Part shown: one piece after another, positions 42,308 through 54,699 of the stretch
Layout: every line of letters begins with the position of its first letter
Position numbering within the stretch: position 1 is the stretch's first letter
NCBI GenBank assembly: GCA_964036295.1
Contig: OZ038468.1
Coordinates: 10,364,183-10,428,182 of the forward strand
DNA from: Plumapathes pennacea
Taxonomy: Eukaryota; Cnidaria; Anthozoa; Antipatharia; Myriopathidae
Direction: 5' to 3'
Length of the DNA stretch: 64,000 nucleotides
The notes under the pieces: generated by a model
What the model was told of the DNA's origin: nothing
The model's input: only the letters and a program-made list of their open reading frames with translations
The model's database searches: none
Program-made: the position numbers and the translations under genes

Positions 42308-42931
42308 TTAAACCAATAACCACGAACGGTTTAATCTGTTTAATTTTGTTATCCTTGCAGAGGACGTTGAGTAAAAGAGCCAAAAAGGCTCATCCCCACT
42401 TGGGGCATCGTTGAACACTGGCACAATTGTACCAGGGTCTTCCACATGTTTTGCATTGTGTGCTAGTGCCTCTTGAGCATCTGCAGTTAAAATGGAAGAG
42501 CAACATCCTTGTAAAACGAGGTGGTCTTTCTGTGGCAATTCTAGGTTGATAGCCACGATGTCCTCGCCCACTTTTTGTCTCGCTGCCAAAGCATGCGCTG
42601 CTTTAGCATGTGATTTGACTTTAGAAAGGGCATGTAGGACCTCGTCACGTGCGATGTCACTGACGGCATCACAGCTATCATCACTGTGTTGGTTGGCATC
42701 TTCAGTGGAATGCTCAGTTAGCACGAAGGAGATGCTGTCCTTTGCTTCCATTATTTTTCTTAGCTGTTTAGGCCGATAAGTAAAAGGCTTCCTGAATTCA
42801 ATGCCTTCTGGCAAATTTTGAACAGTGAACCTTTTTTTCAAGTATGGAACCCTGCACGGCCTTCCAACTGCTTCACCCAAAACAAGGCAAATCAGTGCAT
42901 GAACAAACAGATTAACATATAGTTTATACAT
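42308..42931 (-). CDS. Exon resembling a GTF2I repeat domain
   Basis: The frame contains LGEAVGRPCRVPYLKKRF, then VQNLPEGIEFRKPFTYRPKQ and LRKIMEAKDSISFV. The order GEA-x-G, VPY, LP-x2-I-x-FR-x-P-x-TY and a final helix fits the GTF2I (TFII-I) repeat fold. After it come an acidic region and an Ala-rich helix. The exon is open upstream to 42931, but an acceptor near GGTGAAGCAG (about 42865) would remove its first ~20 codons. It is probably the last exon of a gene whose earlier exons would be right of 43000, where I found none with confidence. It could also belong to a transposon-derived multigene family. Confidence 0.5.
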   Translation of the reverse strand: MYKLYVNLFVHALICLVLGEAVGRPCRVPYLKKRFTVQNLPEGIEFRKPFTYRPKQLRKIMEAKDSISFVLTEHSTEDANQHSDDSCDAVSDIARDEVLHALSKVKSHAKAAHALAARQKVGEDIVAINLELPQKDHLVLQGCCSSILTADAQEALAHNAKHVEDPGTIVPVFNDAPSGDEPFWLFYSTSSARITKLNRLNRSWLLV

Positions 42932-42999
42932 TTAAGAATGAAAGTTACTTAAATGAAAATTAGTTGTTCAAACCCAGTCTACATTAATGTAATAACAAA

Positions 43000-44224
43000 A
43001 AGAGAGAGAGCTACAGATGGGTGGGTTCAAATGACTTTGCAGAAGGAAAGCATATAGTGTACCGTAACTCTGTTTTATTATCTACATCTTACTTACCATT
43101 TGTTGTGAATTTTCTGAACTTAATCTTTTAGCATGATAATACAATAACTTACTATTACATTTACTTTGGTATCATATATGTGACCCAGCATTCTCTTTTC
43201 AATAGGATATGATCATCAAGTGCCATGACAAACATTACTGTAACCATAGTACATTACAATATTGTTTAACAAATGGTATAAGTAACTAACAAAATCAAAA
43301 CTCACTGAAAAGCCGCAAGGCAAAGCGAGTGCAACACACGGCTTAACAGCAGCACAGCTTGCACCTTCGATTTAGCTCTTTCTGAAACAAAACAGAAAAG
43401 TCTTGCTCTTGCAAAGCCAACCGCAACACGTAAAGAGCCATGTGGTAGTGATAGTGTGCACTGGAATTTCATCAATACTCAGCCTTGTTTGCTGAATGTT
43501 TTCTAATACAAACAAAACCTGAAAGAAAGAAAAAAATTGAAGTATTTAAACAACAAAAAGGAAAAAAGAAACTCTGGTGCCAAGACTCAAACCCGATTAT
43601 CTCATCATGTCCGACAAATTTTGCTATGGCAGAAAAACAGAAAGCCAAAGCAAAAAAGAAGAACGAAACGAAAGGCAGAATGGAAAAGAGTGGAGCGAAT
43701 TCGCTCTGTTTGGAGGAATGAACACTATAATGATAAATGGAACAGTGACACAAAGTGCCAAGGTGCAGACAACACTGCACATATGGTCAGTTAACCCATT
43801 CACCCGACGGGTCTGGCCAGTGATGTAGCGGTTTAATTTAGGTACTGAATCCTATGTTAATGATTAATGCTTTCTTCAAAAAAGAGCGCTGCGCGTGGCT
43901 GGGTCTAGGCGATAACCAAACCAAAGCTCAAAACTTTTTAATACAAAAATAAAGAAATAAAATAAAAATGAAAGTGTAGTCGGAATATGAGCTGACTGTA
44001 ACACTCCTCATAGAGCATGACTTTTGTGGTTTTTAAAAAATACGCAAAGCCAACGCGTGACACTTGTCTGCTCCGTTATCGGCGAAAACACAGCCATACT
44101 GCTTTAGACAAAGCATGACTCATCTGATTTCATTGGCACAGCAATATACTCTTGTAATCTCTCTTTTCATTCGACGTACTGAGTTGTACATACAAGCCCA
44201 GCCTTCTTATCTTGTTCTCTTGGT
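43000..44224. other. No clear genes
   Basis: Lys-rich plus frames at 43485-43828 overlap one another and look like chance frames in A-rich DNA. Confidence 0.45.
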
Positions 44225-44350
44225 CAATAAAGTTTGAAGAGAATAGTATTTCTTCTTCGTGTCATCTCTTTCTCTTTTCAGATCCTCATTTTCCCCTGAC
44301 AACTGTTCCAATATTCTTTGATTAGCTTTTGCCGTGCGTCTTGCCTCATT
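44225..44350 (-). pseudogene. bZIP-like fragment
   Basis: The minus strand reads NEARRTAKANQRILEQLSGE followed by NEDLKRERDDTKKKY and SLQTLLTK, with the N-x2-A-x2 basic pattern and spaced Leu residues of a bZIP domain. Stops and a frame change cut it just upstream. It is short and the call is weak. Confidence 0.3.
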
Positions 44351-45231
44351 TCAAACGCTCCCTTCTTTGATAGGACTCGAAGCACTTGGTTAAGCTTTTT
44401 CAGGGAAATGCTTTGTAAGTATGTCATCACTTAATTCAGTATTGGTCTTTGGCGATTCTTCTTTCTTCGTTGTTTGTTTCTGCGCTGTCCATGCTGTCGG
44501 CAGCATACCACTGAGCGCTTGCTGTCGCGTTGTCACTTTGATGAGCTGTCAATCAAATGAGTCACCAGGTGATGCAACATAAAGCCCAAAATGTTCACTG
44601 TATTTCCGGACCTGTAACCCAAAATGTGCACCCCACACTGTGCCTTATTTCAGACTAACATGCTTGAAAACAATACCTTTTGGGGTGGCAGAACAGAACC
44701 ATTCTTTGCAGAAGTTGCATTGGGGGGGAGGGGAACAGCTGGAATTGATTGATACTTAGCCACAGTCACTGAGTCTAGAAAGACCATCCAAGACTTGAGG
44801 TGAAAAAACAGTACAGTCGCCCAAGTGTTTCCGTCGTTCCTGGCAAAGTTTCTGTTAGTGTTACTACCGTTATCAAAATTTAGCAACACGTTTTGTAATT
44901 AAGTTAATTTGCCATTCAAAGCCCCTTTGAAAGCGAGTGACAAAACCGACAGTCTGTCATCTTTTCCGGTGCCCACACGTGCCACTAGTCTTGAACCAAT
45001 GAAAGTGTCCTGCTCAGCTGGCACAAGACGACCTTCCTGCCTCCTTTCCCCCTCCCCCCCTCCGAAAGAACAAATAGTAACAGTCCAAATTGTGTAAGGA
45101 GTTTACTCTTAATAACCATAACCATCAAAAATCGCACGCCAGCCGTAAAAAAAGCAATATTTTTAAACTTCAAACGTCAAAGTCCCCCCCTCCCTATTGA
45201 GACCTATATACTTTTCCAAGTCTGTGCTTGC
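44351..45231. other. No recognised genes
   Basis: Two C-runs (about 45051-45060 and 45184-45192) and short frames without motifs. Confidence 0.5.
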
Positions 45232-45236
45232 CCGGT

Positions 45237-45743
45237 TGTCATGATTACAGACAAAGGAACCGTTTATCTATAGAGACTGATTGTTTTGTTAAAAAAAAGA
45301 GAGCATTGATTCAATTGATTACGTTATATCCGTTTTGCTGGCCGCACAATTTTAGGAATTTAGGTGTGTTATTTAGAAGAAAGCCTTAGTCAATTCAGTC
45401 GGAGTTAGAACACAACTATCAGGAGTCATCGGAGTTCTATCGGAGTTTTACTGGAGTTTAGGAGCTTTCTTTGGAGTTTCGTAGTTCAGGAGTCAAGACC
45501 AAACGTGAGTATTAACCTGTCGACCTTTGATCCTTTCGGATTTGTAAGAAGCGTATTTTCCATTCCTTAAACTCCTGTAATTATTTGTTTTATAGTTTTT
45601 ACCGTATCTGTGTACTTGTGAAGTCGGCCCAGCCTGAATTAAACCGCTTAAATCTCGCTGTCCGTCTGCTACCTGTACGCATTGGTTAAACTGGCGAACT
45701 TCGGCACGCTACACCCCGTGTCAGTAGTGCTGGGAACGCGACA
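45237..45743 (+). repeat. BEL 5' LTR
   Basis: 507 bp. GGAGTT-type motifs repeat within it (45420-45490). Confidence 0.95.
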
Positions 45744-45833
45744 GTAAAAAGTTTGATCGTTCAAAGTCAAAGGAGTTGGAGGTAAGCCGTATTTTACCGG
45801 TTTTAGAAAGCTAGCGGAGTCATCAGGAAGATT

Positions 45834-48800
45834 ATGGCCGAGCGTCTCGCAGCAAGTCAAGCTGCAGTTGACCAAGAACTGGAACATACGCCGAAGCGAA
45901 GAATCACGCTAACGAGGAAGGCCTTACAGAACGCCATAGACACTAAACGTCGAGAGGCAGATATTAGGCGTAACAAATTACAAGGTTTCATTCAATCATT
46001 AGAACAATGTGGGGATTTATATAATGAGAAACAGCTACACGCTCTAGAGGTCACGACAGAAGAGTACAGATCGGCAATACACGAACTTGCTTGTACGAGC
46101 AAGACAGATTTAGGGAGTACGAATTAGACGAAGCTTTGCTAGCGGAGGAGCAAAAAGTCATAAATTATGCGCATATGATTGTGAGAAGAAAGAAAAGTCA
46201 ACAGGCAGACAAGCTGTCGGAAACTGCGTCACGACACTCAAAATCACAATCACGTCACAGCAGGTCACGCTCCAACGTTTCGAGTAGCAGTTCTGTCAGA
46301 TTACGCATTCTCGCCGAAGCCGCCGCGGCACAAGAAAATGCAGAGTACGAGAGAGCTATCGCGGAAAAAGAACTCGAACGAAGCAAGCGCGAAGCTGAAT
46401 ACGCAAAGGAAATGGCCGTACTTTCAGCAAATAAAAAGGCAGCGGTGGCCAACGCGAAACTTAGGGCCATTGAAAAAGCGATTGGAGAGGAAGAGACACC
46501 GGAAAGAGTCGAAATACCGGACATTCCCAACGCCCAAATCGAAGAGAGAACCAGAAGTTGGGTCCATTCGCACCACGAAGCAGGTTACGATAAATCTCCA
46601 CTTGCATCGAAGACCGCCATTACGAACGTTGTTGGCAAGGGGACTAACCCTGGACCCAGTCCCCAACGCACACTCGGTCAGCCACTCGTCACATTGACCC
46701 CACTGAGAGATGAAACCGGAACTCAGCTAATCGATACGTTGACGTCAACAAATCGACAGATCGTCGCCGGGCTCGCCAGACAGAGTTTGCCGAAGTGTTA
46801 TTCGGATACCTTCGGAGGCGACGCAACTCTTTTTCATCCGTGGAAAAAGGCATTCAAAGCGATGATCAGAGACGCCGACGTATCTGCGGAACAAGAAATC
46901 AACTACATCAGAAGCTTTACCAGCGGAAACGTTCAGCGCGTAGTTGACAACTTTCAGAAGCGACAACTTCACGATCCGGTTGCCCTGTTGCAAGATCTGT
47001 GGAAGGAGCTGGAGCGACGCTTTGGGAGCACGAATGCCCTACTAGAGCGCTTGCGCGAAGCCTCGGCATTTGGTAACCACGACAATGCCAAGCTACAAGA
47101 GTTTGCAGACCTCTGTGCCGACGTGAATAGTCAGCTCGCCAACCTTCCTGGACTGGCATGCTTAAACTACCCAAACGCTATCCGGCCGATCGCAGAGAGA
47201 CTGCCAGCGCCCCTCAGAGCGAAGTGGGAGAAAGACGTTGCCGTGTATGCTGAAAGGAACCAAGACGCATACCCAGGCTTTGACAAGTTTGCCAAACTTG
47301 TTGACAAGCAGGCAAAGATCAGGAACCACCCCAACATCATGGCGGGAGGCACACAAACACCCACCGCCACACCCAGACGCAGAGAGAGACCTGTTGGCCA
47401 CAGAGCCTTGGCCACAATCACCCGCATGGCTGAGACGAAGCCCGGCTCTGCGCTAAAGGAAAAACTGTGGTGTCGTTTCCACGAACGAGACGGCCATGAT
47501 CTGACGGAGTGCAAGGCCTTTACAGCCAAATCCCTCAAGGAGAAAACAGAGTTTATCCAGCAGGCTAGGCTATGTTTTCTCTGCCTGACAGAGGGCCATC
47601 AAGCCAAAGATTGCAGGACAAAACCGAGCTGCGATATATGCGGAGACAACCGCCACATAACCTTGCTGCATAAAGGCAAGGACACCAATACTCCAAAAGA
47701 GACGGGAAGCAAATCCCCTGTAGACATTGGCAGCAAGTGCACAGCAGTGTGCCGGGAGAGTGGAGGCGGTGTCTCGTGTAGCAAGATCATGCTGATGGAC
47801 ATCTCCAACAAAGACAAGCCTGGCAGCACATGCCAAGTGTATGCGATCATCGACGACCAGAGCAACACCTCGCTAATCAGCAGCGAACTGGCTGACTTAC
47901 TCGGCGCGGATGGCCCGGAGGAAAAGTACTATCGATACTATGGTCGGCGAATCTCCGGTCTAGTCGCGAGATCGGCTGTTAACGAGAGACAGTCAAGTCT
48001 TTCGACCCTGGTAGAGTGCGATCGCATTCCCGAGGACGTGAGAGAGATTCCTACCCCGGAAATAGCACGAAGATTTCCCCACCTAGAAGATATCGCAAGC
48101 GATATCCCACCCTTCGACCAAAATGCTGCAATCCACGTTCTGCTTGGCAGAGACGCACCAGAGCTGCTGAAAGTCAGAGTGTTTAAGAACGGACCTAGGG
48201 GAGCCCCCTGGGCCCAGAAGCTCCTGTTAGGTTGGACTGTGACCGGACAAGTTTGTCTCGACCGTCTGGATGGACCCGTCCACATTCAAGCCTGTAGGAC
48301 GAGCGTCAAAGTAGACAGCGGTATATCGCCAACGAACTTCACTCACGCAAGAGATAATGGAGAGTCCGCCGCGGTAAGAATCGACGGCGAGGAGTACGAC
48401 GTGGTACCCTGTCCAAACCAATTCCAGATCACAGACAGCCTCAATGTACGTGATGTCTTCCACACGAGCCCCCGCGATAACGAGCCCAGTCTTTCCTGTG
48501 ATGATAGGAAGTTTCTGCAAATCATGGAGAATGGGGTCCACAAGAACGCAAGTGGAAATTGGGAGATGCCACTACCATTTCGCCGGCAAGACGCTGCCAT
48601 GCCTAACAACCGTAGTCAGGCTGCACATCGGCTTAACGGCCTGCTGAAAACCCTGAAACGAAAACCACAGATGCAGAAAGATTACCTGGAGTTCATGGAG
48701 AAAGTTATCGACAAGGGACACGCCTCTGCAGTACCACCCGAGGAGATCCAAGTGCAATCTGGTCACGTCTGGTACTTACCGCATTTTGGTGTGTACCATC

Positions 48801-49990
48801 CTAAAAAGCCGACCCAGATACGCGTGGTGTTTGACTCCTCCGCCGAGTTCGAGGGAGTATCCCTGAACAAAGAACTTTTAGCTGGTCCTGACCTTATGAA
48901 CAGCCTGCTTGGTGTCCTGATTCGCTTCCGCAAGGAGAATGTAGCAGTAATGTGCGACATTGAGCAAATGTTCCACTCGTTTCACGTCGACCCCATACAC
49001 AGGAACTACCTGCGGTTCTTGTGGTTCCAAGACAACGACCCCGAGAAACCAGTGGCCGAATATCGGATGAATGTGCACCTGTTCGGTAACGGTCCCAGTC
49101 CAGCCGTCGCCACCTACGGGCTCAGAGAAACCGTGGCGAAGGGCGAGGAGGAATACGGCGAGGAGGTTAAGAACTTTGTCCGCCGTAACTTTTACGTTGA
49201 TGATGGCCTAGCTTCGCTACCTACGGTCCAACAAGCAGTCAACCTTGTTCGCAACACTCAGACAGCGCTCGCTACCTCAAATTTACGACTACACAAGGTA
49301 GTCTCCAACTCCATCGAGGTCATGGAAGCCTTTCCGACTGCAGACAGAGCGAAAGATGTGCGCGACCTGGATCTTCGTAGTGACAGCCTTCCAGCCCAGA
49401 GCAGTCTTGGAGTCTACTGGGACCTCGAGAAAGAAGCCTTTACATTCCGCGTATCGCTACCAGAGAAGCCATTCACCCGGAGAGGAGTCCTTTCGGTAGT
49501 CAACTCTGTCTACGACCCACTTGGGCTAGCAGTGCCTGTGATGCTAGAAGGGAGGAAACTGCTTCAACAGCTGGTGGTCATGGGCAAACGAACGAGTGAC
49601 AACACGCCCCTTGCATGGGATGACCCCCTTCCAGAGAGACTCATGCACCAATGGCTATGCTGGAAGAACTCCCTCCAAGGACTACAAGACGTATCTGTTC
49701 CCAGATGCTACAACCCAAAGGAGTTTGGCGCGATAAGAAGAGCGGAGATACACGCATTCTCAGACGCGAGCCAAGAGGCCATTGGAGCGTCAGTCTATCT
49801 CCGCCTCTTCAACAACACTAATAGAGTGACAGTGCCCTTCGTATATGGTCAAGCCAAGCTGGCCCCTGCACACCCTACGAGCATCCCACGATTAGAATTG
49901 TGCGGCGCCGTACTAGCAACCCAGGCAGTGCAACGCATAATGAAGGAAATCGACATGGAGATAGCACAAGTTACCTACCCGACTTTCTAA
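45834..49990 (+). pseudogene. BEL/Pao Gag-Pol: Gag, protease, RT, RNase H start
   Basis: The start MAERLAASQAAVDQELEH (45834) gives 97 codons, then a one-base shift near 46105 moves to the 1299-codon frame 46091-49990. Counted in that frame: charged coiled coil (residues 1-150), Gag core of the DUF1759 type (about 230-390, CYSDTFGGDATLFHPWKKAF), Cys/His knuckles (about 494-535, CFLCLTEGHQAKDC), a protease-like YAIIDDQSNTSLIS at about 586, RT with FYVDDGLAS at about 1035 and RNase H with HAFSDASQEAIGAS at about 1222. The frame ends at 49990 where RNase H is cut short; the following frame starts in the tether region, so roughly 100-150 residues appear to be missing. Confidence 0.85.
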
Positions 49991-51740
49991 GAACTACGGA
50001 GAACACCCTCCCAGCCAGCGAGATCGCAGCGCCGAGCGAAGATGACCCAGAAGTACGGAAAGAGGTCATCATTGCCAAAGTCAAAATAGACAACCAACCA
50101 CGACAGGGACTGGGAGCTGACAGATTTGAGCGGTTCTCAAGCTTCTCATCCCTGCGACGTGCAATTGCAATTCTCATAGTCGAAGTCAAGGAATTCAAGC
50201 GTCGAAGAAACGACATAAGTGGGACGGCGTTGAAGAGTGATGCACCTGAAAAACACGACGACAAGCTGAGACATCCAACCGCAGAGGAACTAGAACAAGC
50301 AACGGCTGTTATAGTTCGTGCGACACAGGAACAGACCTTCAGCGACGAACTGCAGAGCCAAGAGTTCGTAGTCACTACTCAGAAGCCGGAAGAGCGTGAA
50401 CAGAGTATCGCAAGGAAGAAGGCGCTAAAAGGATCCCATCTATATCAGCTCGATCCCTTCGTCGGCAGTGACGGTATACTTCGCGTCGGTGGAAGACTTC
50501 GACGAGCGGGATTAGCGTACAACAAAAAACACCCAGTCCTTCTGCCGAAGAACCACTACATCTCACGACTGATAGTACGCCACTATCATGAGCAATGCCA
50601 CCACCAAGGCCGTCAGATAACGCATGGTGCAGTTCGCCAAGCTGGCTACTGGCTGAAAGGAGGCCACCGTTTGGTAGCAAAGGAGCTGAGCTTGTGCATA
50701 CCCTGCAAAAAGCTGAGGGGTCCGCCCCTGACACAGCGCATGGCCGATCTCCCCGTGGACAGAACCGAAGTTGGCCCACCATTCACGAATGTCGGGTTTG
50801 ATGTCTTCGGTCCCTGGGCAGTCCAGACACGTAAGATGAGAGGTGGCGCAGCTAATTCAAAACGCTGGGGCCTCGTATTCACCTGCCTCAGCAGCAGAGC
50901 AGTACACATTGATGTGCTGGAGTCCATGGATGCGAGCGCCTTCATCTGCGCACTGAGGCGCTTCTTCGCATTGCGCGGCCCCGCAGCCATAATGAGATGT
51001 GACTGCGGAACCAACTTCGTTGGGGCAAAATCGGAGCTGGACGAAGCATTAGAAACTATGGATCATGGGAAGATAGAAAGATTCGTCGCAGAGCAGGGAT
51101 GTGAGTGGAAGTTTAATCCGCCTCACGCCTCACATTTTGGAGGAGCATGGGAGCGGCAGATCGGCACGATCCGTCGCGTATTAGACACCATGCTCGCAGA
51201 GCTCGGTAAAGCACAGCGCACACACGAGCTCCTGGTGACGCTAATGGCAGAAGTGACAGCAATTGTCCACGCCCGGCCGATAGCTGCTTTACCATCCGAT
51301 GTAGACGATCCCTTCCCATTGTCACCCGCCATGCTACTCACGATGAAGACACATCCATCAGGCCCCCCTCCTGGTGACTTCGTTCCCGCCGACCTGTACG
51401 CACGCCGCCGCTGGAAGCGCGTCCAGTATCTCGCAGACCAGTTTTGGCTACGATGGCGACGTGAATACCTACAGAACCTTCAACCCAGGCGGAAGTGGAG
51501 TCACCCGGAGAGAAACCTCGTCGAAGGAGATGTATTGCTGGTGAAGAACGAGGGAGCCTACCGCAAGACTGGCCATTGGGACTAGTCACGGAGCCAATCA
51601 AGAGCGACGATGGCAGGGTGAGGAAAGCCACAGTCACAGTGCTGAGAGATAGCAAGAAGAAGATCATGCTCCGCCCCATCAAGGAGCTAGTTCTGTTGGT
51701 GCCAGTGCAGGGCAACGGCAAGGAGACTACGAGGGCGTAG
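49900..51740 (+). pseudogene. BEL/Pao Pol: tether, integrase and C-terminal domain
   Basis: From about 49975 the frame reads LPDFLRTTENTLPASEIAAP, then an H2C2 zinc finger (HYHEQCHHQGRQITHGAVRQ...CIPCKKLRG) near 50580-50710 and the integrase core with VGFDVFGPWAV, AIMRCDCGTNFVGA and HFGGAWERQIG, so the DDE residues are present. A DUF5641-like C-terminal domain follows (QFWLRWRREYLQNL, LVEGDVLLVK). A one-base shift at about 51575 moves the end into another frame (VTEPIKSDDGRVRKATV) that stops at 51740. Confidence 0.85.
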
Positions 51741-51791
51741 ACAGCAGAGAGTACGGGTAGCAAGGATGATCGTCCATCCTTGGGCGAGGAG

Positions 51792-52297
51792 TGTCATGAT
51801 TACAGACAAAGGAACCGTTTATCTATAGAGACTGATTGTTTTGTTAAAAAAAGAGCATTGATTCAATTGATTACGTTATATCCGTTTTGCTGGCCGCACA
51901 ATTTTAGGAATTTAGGTGTGTTATTTAGAAGAAAGCCTTAGTCAATTCAGTCGGAGTTAGAACACACAACTATCAGGAGTCATTGGAGTTCTATCGGAGT
52001 TTTACTGGAGTTTAGGAGCTTTCTTTGGAGTTTCGTAGTTCAGGAGTCAAGACCAAACGTGAGTGTTAACCTGTCGACCTTTGATCCTTTCGGATTTGTA
52101 AGAAGCGTATTTTCCGTTCCTTAAACTCCTGTAATTATTTGTTTTATAGTTTTTACCGTATCTGTGTACTTGTGAAGTCGGCCCAGCCTGAATTAAACCG
52201 CTTAAATCTCGCTGTCCGTCTGCTACCTGTACGCATTGGTTAAACTGGTGAACTTCGGCACGCTACACCCCGTGTCAGTGGTGCTGGGAACGCGACA
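51792..52297 (+). repeat. BEL 3' LTR
   Basis: 506 bp, near-identical to the 5' LTR. Confidence 0.95.
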
Positions 52298-52302
52298 CCG
52301 GT

Positions 52303-53699
52303 GGTGACGTATTTCAAATGCTGATACTAGCATGTGATTGGTCCGCGGAATTTCTGTGACACTGAAGCTATGAAAAGCGAGCAAGTGAACAGACCAGAGC
52401 GTGCTTTTGCAGCACTCTAAAATATGAGTGACCGACATGATTGAAAACTACACTTTGCTAGTTCACCGGATTTGTGGATTATTTTCATCTCGTTGCAGTC
52501 ACTGAAGGGAAGAAGAAGTTTTAGTTAAAATAAAACGAAGAAAGCCAAGCTCCTACTGCAAGTATGCACCTCACTGTACACGGAAGGGTTTGCAACAAGT
52601 GCAAGCCAACAAATTCGTGCCCAGATCCGTTCGAAGTATAACTTCAAACGTTGTACACAGACAATCTTTTCGGGTCCTTGTTTTTTGATATGCAGTAGAA
52701 GGGTTAAGGAGTTCACTGAGTGGATATTAAACTGAGCTAATGATCACTTCCTCACATTTCTCTTTTTCTTAGTTTTCTTGGTTTGTGTCCTAAAAATTAA
52801 TGTTTCTCTACCCTTTACATGTATTTTTTTTGTTCCTTGTGAATCCTTCAACCATCTCAGACTCACTTGGAGCCGAATAAACATGGCGATGAATTAATGC
52901 GCTTGACAGACCTTAGACTAAAAGGAGCTAAAGGTAATGCGATCACGCGTTTGTGCACGACATTTTTCGTGCATGATCGTAGTTTTACTGTCATTTTTAA
53001 CAACTGTAAAAGTTACGAGATATTTTGTGTTTTTCAAGATATTTTTACATAAAGAAACACAACAGAGTTCACTTTCGTGCATGTTCTGCGGCCCACATCG
53101 TTTTTCGTGTTACAAACTATGAGGTCAATCCAACATGGCCGCTGTGCGATAAGGTGAATTTCGGAAACACACAGGAATAACGCAAAAATTAGTTCGGTGA
53201 CCTTCCCTGAATTTTAAGGCTGGTGCGCTTATATGTAAACTGTTCTATTCGGGCAGAAAGCGTGTGATATTTTTTTTATAAATTAGAATCTGGTACACAA
53301 AAGGAGTCTTTGTAGTGAATTTAAGGAAAATCTGTGGAGTAGAAATTGCACGATCGCATTACCTTAAGGAGCTTGGATCGAATTGCCCGCGCAATTTTTT
53401 TTGGAGGGAGAGGGGGTAGAAGGATTTTGGCAGGGACCTTTCTTAGGGTTGATACTAAAAGAGTGATATAGTAAGGGACAACGCGTTCTCGTTTGTGGTT
53501 TCCCTGCACAAAAATATGATGTTGACTTGATGTTGCCTGGTTTGTGTCCTGGACATCAGTGTGTTTATCCGTATATGCACATACACAAGAGATTTTTATT
53601 TTCCTAATGATACAATGTTCAGCATTCATTCAGATCATCACGTCTTCCATTCATTTACTCATCTACTATCTATATAAAATTCCATCATTATGAATAAAT
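52303..53699. other. No recognised genes
   Basis: AT-rich; short frames only. T- and A-runs at 52827, 53270 and 53395. Confidence 0.5.
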
Positions 53700-53782
53700 A
53701 CAGTATTTAGCATTTGCTGTAAATGCTCTAACAAGCCTCCCACCCTCTTCAAGGTCGGGGCTTATTGGGGCATTTACGGTAT
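53700..53782. repeat. Short palindromic MITE-like unit
   Basis: TACAGTATTTAGCATTTGC and GCATTTACGGTAT bracket about 80 bp in which GGGGCATTTACGGTA mirrors TTTGCTGTAAATGC imperfectly. It sits 20 bp left of the next MITE. Confidence 0.4.
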
Positions 53783-53803
53783 AAAACTTGGAACAGCAAC
53801 AAT

Positions 53804-54534
53804 GGCTGTGATCACACTAGAAAGCTAAATCATGATTTTGCACCCTAATCTTGATTAAGGAAGCCGCAAGATAAATCGTGATTTAGAAGAGGCGGCATTC
53901 ATGCTTTTTTGAATGTATCAAACATGACAGCTAACTTCCTAATCCAATTAGATAAATGAAATAACACGTTTTGAAAGGGCAGCATCTGAACTTTGGAGTT
54001 GTAAAAACTATGGCCTTTGCAAACCTTATTATTGGTCTCTTTGCCTTGTTTTGCTAAAACAATTAATATGGAAAGCCCAATCCAGATGACTGAAAAGAAT
54101 CGGGATGTTCATGCTCCAGAGACAACGGAGGAGAAGGCTCGTTGTTGGCTTGCACATCATAGTGCTTTCTGAATCTTCTGGAACGTTAAAGTTAAATGGA
54201 GGTCGATTGGACATCTTGGGAGAACTTGCGAAAAAAGTGCGGGAACTGATAAAAGTGAGTTGTGGTGCATGATTACGATCAATACGGGGGCTCACGTCGG
54301 CAATTCGATCAAGCGTGCGATTGGTTTATGGAACAAGAGTTAAATAAATTACCTTTTAAATCGTACTTTTGAGATGATTTAGAACGAAAGTTATTTCTTT
54401 CAACTAAGCCGCTTTCAATATCACTTTACAACATTAATCAGAGCGGTCTCCCACTGGGCAGTTTTTACGGTCACAGATTTTGGCTAAATCGCGATTAAGC
54501 AATCGTGATTTAACTTTGTAGTGTGACTACAGCC
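53804..54534. mobile_element. 731-bp MITE with GGCTGT ends and AAT duplication
   Basis: The ends mirror each other over about 35 bp (GGCTGTGATCACACTAGAAA versus the mirror GGCTGTAGTCACACTACAAA), continuing into AATCATGATT/AATCACGATT. AAT flanks both sides (53801-53803, 54535-54537). Inner copies of AATCATGATT-like motifs occur at both ends. A minus frame (54029-54295) has no motif I know. A 3-bp duplication fits Harbinger-type mobilisation but that is a guess. Confidence 0.7.
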
Positions 54535-54699
54535 AATATAAAGTCATTAATACAAATCTGTCGGACTTAACTGATTCAATTACGTCGAGCGTTAGTGAAA
54601 TTAAAAAACAAAAGAAATAAAAATAAACAAAAAAATCAACTTGAAGTCCAACTCACTGATTTCCGACTCCCGTTAATGGAGCAGCAGTTTCAACACATA

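Larger units (their letters stand above)
45237..52297 (+). mobile_element. BEL/Pao LTR retrotransposon
   Basis: LTRs at 45237-45743 and 51792-52297 start TGTCATGATTACAG and end AACGCGACA. CCGGT is duplicated on both sides (45232-45236, 52298-52302). The LTRs differ by about six substitutions and two small indels over 506 bp, so insertion is recent. The gag-pol reading frame shows BEL/Pao domains in order but with frameshifts and a probable internal deletion. No clear tRNA primer site follows the 5' LTR (GTAAAAAGTTTGATCG). Confidence 0.95.

Noticed and set aside
43485..43828. Three overlapping Lys-rich plus frames
   Set aside because: A-rich composition explains them; no domain pattern.
46255..51763. 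Many minus-strand frames of 60-140 codons
   Set aside because: They are shadows of the BEL/Pao gag-pol, which is GC-richer and open on the opposite strand.
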